Shown piece after piece: positions 42,348-46,991 of a DNA stretch of 46,991 bases. The notes beneath the pieces are model-generated. The model did not search any database, was not told where the DNA came from, and saw nothing but the letters and a program-made list of their open reading frames with translations. Both the position numbers and the translations under genes were made by a program. Positions within the stretch are counted from its first letter, which is position 1, and each line of letters begins with the position of its first letter. Source of the DNA: CAYRAV01 sp964422365 (GTDB lineage Bacteria > Bacillota > Clostridia > Lachnospirales > Lachnospiraceae); assembly GCA_964422365.1 (NCBI GenBank), contig CAYRAV010000018.1, forward strand, positions 1 to 46,991, read 5' to 3'.

Positions 42348-43496
42348 TTACTTTATTACTGCATTTTGATCTCCTAATACAGAGAATGATACCATAGATG
42401 CTCCATCTAAAGACATCCCTTTATACTCTCCAAGTACACTATTCATTCCCATATACGTGTGTTGGCTTAAAAATATATATGGTTTCAATACAATAAGCTC
42501 TAATTCCATATATGCCGGTTTCACTTCCTCAATAATTTTTACTAAAGCCTGATATTCTGTGACTGTAGGTACATATTCCTCTTTTATTATCACTTGGAAC
42601 CGATATGGATTATTTCCATATAAATGTTCTAACAATGCCTCGTTTTCCTTCGTTTTGCAGCGATTCACTTGGAAATTTTCTACAATATAAGGTTCTGCAT
42701 CCTTGGTATAAATCTTTACAAATTCTTTCACTGCCTGTCTGGTTCCTCTAATTTTATACAAGTCCACTGCATTTTTTAACAATTCCTGTAGCTGCTCTTT
42801 TGACCATACATAGCTTTCCGCAATATCTAACCACTTTGCAAGCCATTCTAAAAATGCTTTATCTGCATAATCTACATCAAGGAAACAGGGTATCTGTTTG
42901 ATCTTATCATTAAACTCCTCATACATCGTTTGAAATACTGCCAAAAACCGTTCAAAAAATTGATTTTTATCTTCGCATTGATATATTTCCGGCAGATAAG
43001 AGATCCAACTCTGTCTTGGAAAATATACTTTGATTTTCTCGATTTCCAATTTCTGATCAATCTGCAGTACTGTTTCCACCATGAACCACAAATATCTTCC
43101 CTTTACATCATGAAGCAGTATATCTTTTGTATTATTTACTTTCTTTTGCAAATAAGGCTGCAATATGGTTTTCTTTTCCTGTAATGCCATACTCCTGTCC
43201 AAAAGAACTGACTCTATGTTCTGCTCTGTCCCATTAATTTGCCGTTCCAGAGAATTGGCAGCATAAATGGATATTTCATAAGATGGATTTCCTATATTAT
43301 GAATTCCTATTATAAACTGATGCCATTCCATATCTATTTCCTGGCTATCCAATACTCTGGAAATCATTGCACTGCTCTGTTTTCCTGATTCTGCTTTCGT
43401 GTTCAGTTTCCCATGCTCATATGACATATTCTGTAAAAAACACCGTTTAAAATCCAATGCTTTATTAAACATAAAATACTTTCGCTTTTGTTCCAT
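42348..43496 (-). CDS. Tail protein I-like baseplate component
   Basis: 382 residues from the ATG at 43496 (AAAGGA upstream). The longer frame to 43670 begins in the inserted repeat R9 and is not used. The tail-protein-I core is near the middle: SYLPEIYQCEDKNQFFERFL, DVDYADKAFLEWLAKWLDI, and LKNAVDLYKIRGTRQAV. In phage P2 and eCIS the homologue links the baseplate wedge to tail fibres. The N-terminal 180 residues are an added beta-rich domain. It follows the second baseplate gene, from which it is now separated by R9. Confidence 0.88.
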   Translation of the reverse strand: MEQKRKYFMFNKALDFKRCFLQNMSYEHGKLNTKAESGKQSSAMISRVLDSQEIDMEWHQFIIGIHNIGNPSYEISIYAANSLERQINGTEQNIESVLLDRSMALQEKKTILQPYLQKKVNNTKDILLHDVKGRYLWFMVETVLQIDQKLEIEKIKVYFPRQSWISYLPEIYQCEDKNQFFERFLAVFQTMYEEFNDKIKQIPCFLDVDYADKAFLEWLAKWLDIAESYVWSKEQLQELLKNAVDLYKIRGTRQAVKEFVKIYTKDAEPYIVENFQVNRCKTKENEALLEHLYGNNPYRFQVIIKEEYVPTVTEYQALVKIIEEVKPAYMELELIVLKPYIFLSQHTYMGMNSVLGEYKGMSLDGASMVSFSVLGDQNAVIK

Positions 43497-43526
43497 TTCT
43501 ATACCAATCCTTTCTGACTGAAACAT

Positions 43527-43676
43527 CTTTGAAAATTGCCTGTTACAAGATGTGCACCGCAATTTATACGGGATTTGGACAAATAGCCAAACCTTATCGG
43601 ACGAAGTCCGCCAGCCCGAATGGGCATGAATCACGGGGCGTGCAGATTGCAGCAATGAATTTTCAAACACGCTCTA
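43527..43676. repeat. Dispersed repeat inserted inside the injection-system operon (R9)
   Basis: The right end is TTCAAACACGCTCTA with its CTA forming the TAG stop of the upstream baseplate gene. The left end (TTTGAAAATTGCCTGTTACA) has lost its outermost bases. One 62-bp unit with CGGAC-GAA-GTCCG lies in the middle. The element adds about 150 bases between two otherwise tightly packed genes. Confidence 0.8.
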
Positions 43677-45773
43677 GTCAGACAAGGTCAGCAAATACTG
43701 TACATCTTTTAATTCCACCACACCATTCGGGGGAAGAATCACACTCCCATCCTGCATCCTTGTAACTGTTCTATCTTTTATGTCCAGCGTAATTTCATTG
43801 ATTCCATCCACACATTCTAACATGTCGATAATACCATATAATTCACTATAAACAATTGCAGCTCCAAAATTCTTTGATAATTTCTCAAAATAATCTGTCA
43901 CGACTTGATGTATTCTCTCTTTTACATTTAAAAAATGCGCTTTTGTAACGATACCTAAACATAATTCCATTAAAATATATCTTGGCGAAATAATGTTTAT
44001 CTTTGTTCCAATCATTCGATATGGTTCTAAATGTGCCAGTATATTTTTTTTATAACTTTGGCTTAATTCCTGATTTTGCTTTAATCCGGCTGGTTTTACT
44101 ACAATGAACAACATATTTTCTTCCCTTTTTTCCTGCATATTATTTGCTTCATTTGCCGGTATTACTTTACAGCTTTCTATCATAAGCCCTGGTGTTTCTT
44201 TTACATATCTTTCGTAATCCTCGTAAGTTACTGCGGTATCCGGATGTTTCAGTTTCTTACGTGCCCGCAAAAAACATGCTTCTAAACTTTCTTCATTTTT
44301 TCCTCCATATGCATCTGCCGGATTAGATATCATAATATCTGCTGGCTGTACATCGGTAAACCGGTTAATCTTTCCTTTCTTTACATTCCCCTCTCCTCCT
44401 AGTGTTTCTGCAAAAGAAATCATAATAATTTTTCCCTCTGGTGCCATCCCATGTTCACAATCTCCAAATATGATTTTTCCCTCTTGGGAATCTACTATAA
44501 AATGTTTATCCTCCGGCTTAGAGGCTCCAAAATCATTTACCCTTTTCCAATGGCTGTATCCGCCTCTGCTGCCGATTTCATGGACAAGTAGCTCTAACTG
44601 TTTGTCAATTGCAGCCGTTGTGTGCAAATCGTATTCCTGATATGGAAACCCATTTCCAATTCCAATGCATTTTTTCACTTTTGGATTGTCAGAATAGCTG
44701 ACAATCATAATCTCCTTCGACTCTGTTTTTGGCATATCAAAAATAAATTCCACTTCCCCTGTTTCTGAATTGATAAACTTTTCATAAACAGGAATATGAT
44801 AATATATCTGATTCATTTTTATATAAATGTCATTCTGTCCTGCCATACAAAGATAAGAATGTGATTTTGCACAACATTTTTCTCCCTTTTTCCAAAATGT
44901 AGTTTTTTCATATTCTGCCAAAGTATCCTTCTGTGTAACAGATACCATATTCAATTGAATATTTTTGAAAATTGGTGGTGAATCTATATCACTTTCCTCT
45001 ATCCTTATTCTGATATAATATGCCGTTCTTTCAAATACCTCTGTCTGTGTCATATTATTTTCCATACAGAAATATATCATTCCATTCTGAAGCATACCAA
45101 ATGTGGTGTCTGCTACCTCTTCCACTGCCTTCCATGTTCCATTGGTAAAATATTCATATTTTAATTTCAGCATAGGAAAAAACAGCGGTGTATTGATTTG
45201 TTTTCTTTGTATACCGCTTCCCTTTTCTAATTGTATATAAATTCCTATTGTTTCTTTTATTGGTAATTCCCGTTCAAACCCAATATAAAATGCATCTCCT
45301 TTTTGGGGCTCTTCCCCAAATAAAAGCACACGCAGTATTTCATTTTTCTTTAAATGTTCTTTCACACATTCATGTTCTAGCTGCTCATTTCCATGAAAAC
45401 ATTGTATAATAGAATTGTGAATGATGCATTGCTCTCTTTCTGCCTCAAAACATACTGCTCCCGCACTAAATTTTGTTCTCTTTTGCAGTATAAAATCCTC
45501 TTTTGTATTGATATGTACAAAAGCATGTGCTGCTTTTCTATGCTGCAAAAACATCCCTAGCAGTTTTAAATATTTTTTCTTATGTTCCACACCGATTTGA
45601 TCTAGAAAATATTGTTGTCCCTCTTTAATCCAAGAAAATAACTCTAACATAGTAATCCCCGGGTCATGGTAATTAAAATCCGTCCACTCAGGATATAAGC
45701 TCACCACCATATTTTTTGCTTCTTCCATAATGTCCTGAAAGCCTTCTGTATCCAATGTATAATCTGACAGCAT
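43674..45773 (-). CDS. Baseplate assembly protein (gpJ/Afp12-like)
   Basis: 699 residues from the ATG at 45773 behind GGGAGGTGAGAGG; an overlapping ATG at 45788 is the alternative. The N-terminus has FNYHDPGITMLELFSWIKEG and the centre FGDCEHGMAPEGKIIMI and ETLGGEGNVKKGKIN, the large baseplate-J pattern. YEDYERYVKETPGLMIESCK and a domain ending VNEITL-type strands complete it. It forms part of the wedge around the spike. It is translationally coupled to the preceding baseplate gene, and its stop codon lies in repeat R9. Confidence 0.9.
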   Translation of the reverse strand: MLSDYTLDTEGFQDIMEEAKNMVVSLYPEWTDFNYHDPGITMLELFSWIKEGQQYFLDQIGVEHKKKYLKLLGMFLQHRKAAHAFVHINTKEDFILQKRTKFSAGAVCFEAEREQCIIHNSIIQCFHGNEQLEHECVKEHLKKNEILRVLLFGEEPQKGDAFYIGFERELPIKETIGIYIQLEKGSGIQRKQINTPLFFPMLKLKYEYFTNGTWKAVEEVADTTFGMLQNGMIYFCMENNMTQTEVFERTAYYIRIRIEESDIDSPPIFKNIQLNMVSVTQKDTLAEYEKTTFWKKGEKCCAKSHSYLCMAGQNDIYIKMNQIYYHIPVYEKFINSETGEVEFIFDMPKTESKEIMIVSYSDNPKVKKCIGIGNGFPYQEYDLHTTAAIDKQLELLVHEIGSRGGYSHWKRVNDFGASKPEDKHFIVDSQEGKIIFGDCEHGMAPEGKIIMISFAETLGGEGNVKKGKINRFTDVQPADIMISNPADAYGGKNEESLEACFLRARKKLKHPDTAVTYEDYERYVKETPGLMIESCKVIPANEANNMQEKREENMLFIVVKPAGLKQNQELSQSYKKNILAHLEPYRMIGTKINIISPRYILMELCLGIVTKAHFLNVKERIHQVVTDYFEKLSKNFGAAIVYSELYGIIDMLECVDGINEITLDIKDRTVTRMQDGSVILPPNGVVELKDVQYLLTLSD

Positions 45774-45787
45774 CCTCTCACCTCCCA

Positions 45788-46991
45788 TTATGATACTTTG
45801 ATAATAATATCATGTTCCCCACTGATTGGCAGCACATACTTACTTTTCTTTACTTCTTCTAAATCCACTTCCGAAATAGTGGAATTTTCACTACAAAAAG
45901 TGCTGATATATACTTTTTTGATATACGCAATACCCGGAATATCACTAATGGCATTCCTTAATTGAAAACTATTAGGAAGTGTTCCAATTGCCCACCCTGC
46001 ACCATCAAAATTGCCAGTCAATGGATTGATAAAATTATCTAACCGTTCTAATATCCTTTTTTTCACATGGAATACTTCATCAAAATGATTCACTTTCACC
46101 TCTGTCCTGATTCGCAGTTCTACAAATTTAGGTTCAATCACAAAAAAACGCTTCATATCCCACAAACAGGTATTCATCTTATCTTTCATATAATTTTCCA
46201 CTTCCATCTTAAGATCATTAAAAGAAGCCCTTCCCTGTCCAAACTCTTTTTGTAAAACAACAAGAGTAATCGCACCGCTTTGTCTGTTCTCTTTTTCATC
46301 ATAGCCGGAAAAACATTTTACTTTTTTAATACTTCTTGATGCCGTTTTTGCAATTTCTTCAAAATCTCTTGTGGTAATTGCCATATTCTGATGGCGCAGC
46401 ATTGCTGCATTTCTATCTAATGCCTCTTCTAATGTCTCTGCATCACTTCCACCTGTGAGCATTTTATAATTGCATACCTCATTGATAAACCCTACGTACT
46501 TTCCCAACTGTATTATGGCACCAGCAGGTACATTTGTAAACTCGCCGCCACCTGTTTCATACATCACTTTTATATTATCTATTTTTCCGGTCGGAGGGAT
46601 TTTTCCAGCTCTTCCATTGCCAAATTGAATATATCCTTTGTTCCTGTTTAAAATATAGTGCCTGTCCTCACTGCCCGAATCCAGAAAATCTTCCACCTGT
46701 TCCCATTTCACCCATGCCCGTTCAAATTCGCCATTGTCCCGATATTCTGGATATAATTTATGCTTTTTCAACAGATCACTTAATTCCTTTTTGCTCAAAC
46801 GCCCTATCTCGTCCACATAAACATTACTTTCAGAAATTTTTCCATATAAAAGTCTGAACTTCATATTTTTCTGATAAGTCTCCATATGAAAATATTCTAT
46901 CTGTTCCCTTTCCTTCTGTCTGATTTTTACACTGTTCATATACATTCCCGCCAGACAGAACGGCTGCTGGTTCTTATCTTTTTCTCTGCTG
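45788..46991 (-). CDS. Baseplate J/gp47-like protein (5' end beyond the window)
   Basis: The frame stays open to the right edge (codons before the ATG at 46945 include NQQPFCLAGMYMNS), so I treat it as partial, with at least 400 residues visible. IQFGNGRAGKIPPTGKIDNI, MYETGGGEFTNVPAGAIIQ, GGSDAETLEEALDRNAAM and MAITTRDFEEIAKTASRSIK are the standard baseplate-J core. The C-terminal third carries the usual wedge domain (IRTEVKVNHFDEVFHVKKRI). With the next gene it forms the two-subunit wedge of T4 gp6/gp7 or Afp11/Afp12 type. Stop and next start overlap (TAATG). Confidence 0.88.
   Translation of the reverse strand, partial: SREKDKNQQPFCLAGMYMNSVKIRQKEREQIEYFHMETYQKNMKFRLLYGKISESNVYVDEIGRLSKKELSDLLKKHKLYPEYRDNGEFERAWVKWEQVEDFLDSGSEDRHYILNRNKGYIQFGNGRAGKIPPTGKIDNIKVMYETGGGEFTNVPAGAIIQLGKYVGFINEVCNYKMLTGGSDAETLEEALDRNAAMLRHQNMAITTRDFEEIAKTASRSIKKVKCFSGYDEKENRQSGAITLVVLQKEFGQGRASFNDLKMEVENYMKDKMNTCLWDMKRFFVIEPKFVELRIRTEVKVNHFDEVFHVKKRILERLDNFINPLTGNFDGAGWAIGTLPNSFQLRNAISDIPGIAYIKKVYISTFCSENSTISEVDLEEVKKSKYVLPISGEHDIIIKVS

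Noticed and set aside
43497..43670. Extended N-terminus of the tail-protein-I gene
   Set aside because: It is encoded by repeat R9. A better start with AAAGGA follows at 43496.

Overview
The window looks like chromosome from a low-GC anaerobic Bacillota, most likely a Lachnospiraceae-type clostridium. The evidence is the AT-rich sequence, strong AGGAGG ribosome-binding sites, GTG/TTG starts, a uridylylation-deficient PII next to Amt, the CdaA/CdaR pair, two HPr paralogues and msmX-type sugar ABC permeases without their own ATPase. No rRNA, tRNA, CRISPR array or intact transposase was found.

Layout. 1-263 (-): start of a secreted protein with an acidic hexapeptide repeat, running off the left edge. 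941-4120 (-): nitrogen block of a MetH-activation-like protein, a degenerate PII-like protein, PII and Amt, with a promoter plus attenuator-like hairpin directly before amt. 4528-5106 (-): membrane HTH regulator. 5428-11015 (-): six-gene operon of two membrane proteins, diadenylate cyclase CdaA, CdaR, HPr and LeuA. 11326-12509 (-): ECF sigma factor with an overlapping partner. 12884-13260 (+): broken MATE pump gene. 13338-19595 (-): lipoprotein, two ABC permeases, an HlyD-like adaptor and a MacB-periplasmic-like protein, divergent from an OmpR/histidine-kinase pair (19926-21937, +). 22050-24175 (-): pyrophosphatase, a second HPr and a secreted SH3-like protein. 24663-26687 (+): LytTR/AgrC-like two-component pair. 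27002-28506: a small acidic protein and a HEPN-like protein. 28746-28899: remnant of a serine-recombinase element. 29134-33064 (+): biotin operon bioY-bioB-bioD-bioA behind a BirA-type operator. 33178-34812 (+): membrane PP2C/SpoIIE-like protein with eroded metal ligands.

34882-46991 (-) is the most distinctive region: part of a contractile injection system operon. It contains two baseplate-J proteins, a tail-protein-I homologue, an eCIS-type protein with a C-terminal Ig-like domain, a DUF4255 cap-type protein and a PAAR-like spike tip. These are interleaved with three membrane proteins: a pseudokinase-like protein, an 18-repeat MORN protein and a degenerate cyclase with a TPR-like tail. Sheath, tube, ATPase and effectors must lie beyond the right edge if the system is complete. 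The membrane proteins, and a degenerate PP2C protein converging on the same terminator, suggest a membrane-coupled, signal-regulated device. That idea is inference.

A family of short palindrome-rich repeats is scattered through the window. Its ends are TAGAGCGTGTTTGAA and the reverse complement, with TA at each border. Three copies land exactly on the stop codon of a neighbouring gene, and some carry one to three copies of a 62-bp triple-hairpin unit. One copy lies inside the injection-system operon and another cuts off the MATE gene. A second, more decayed repeat family lies upstream of bioY, ppa and the OmpR-type regulator.
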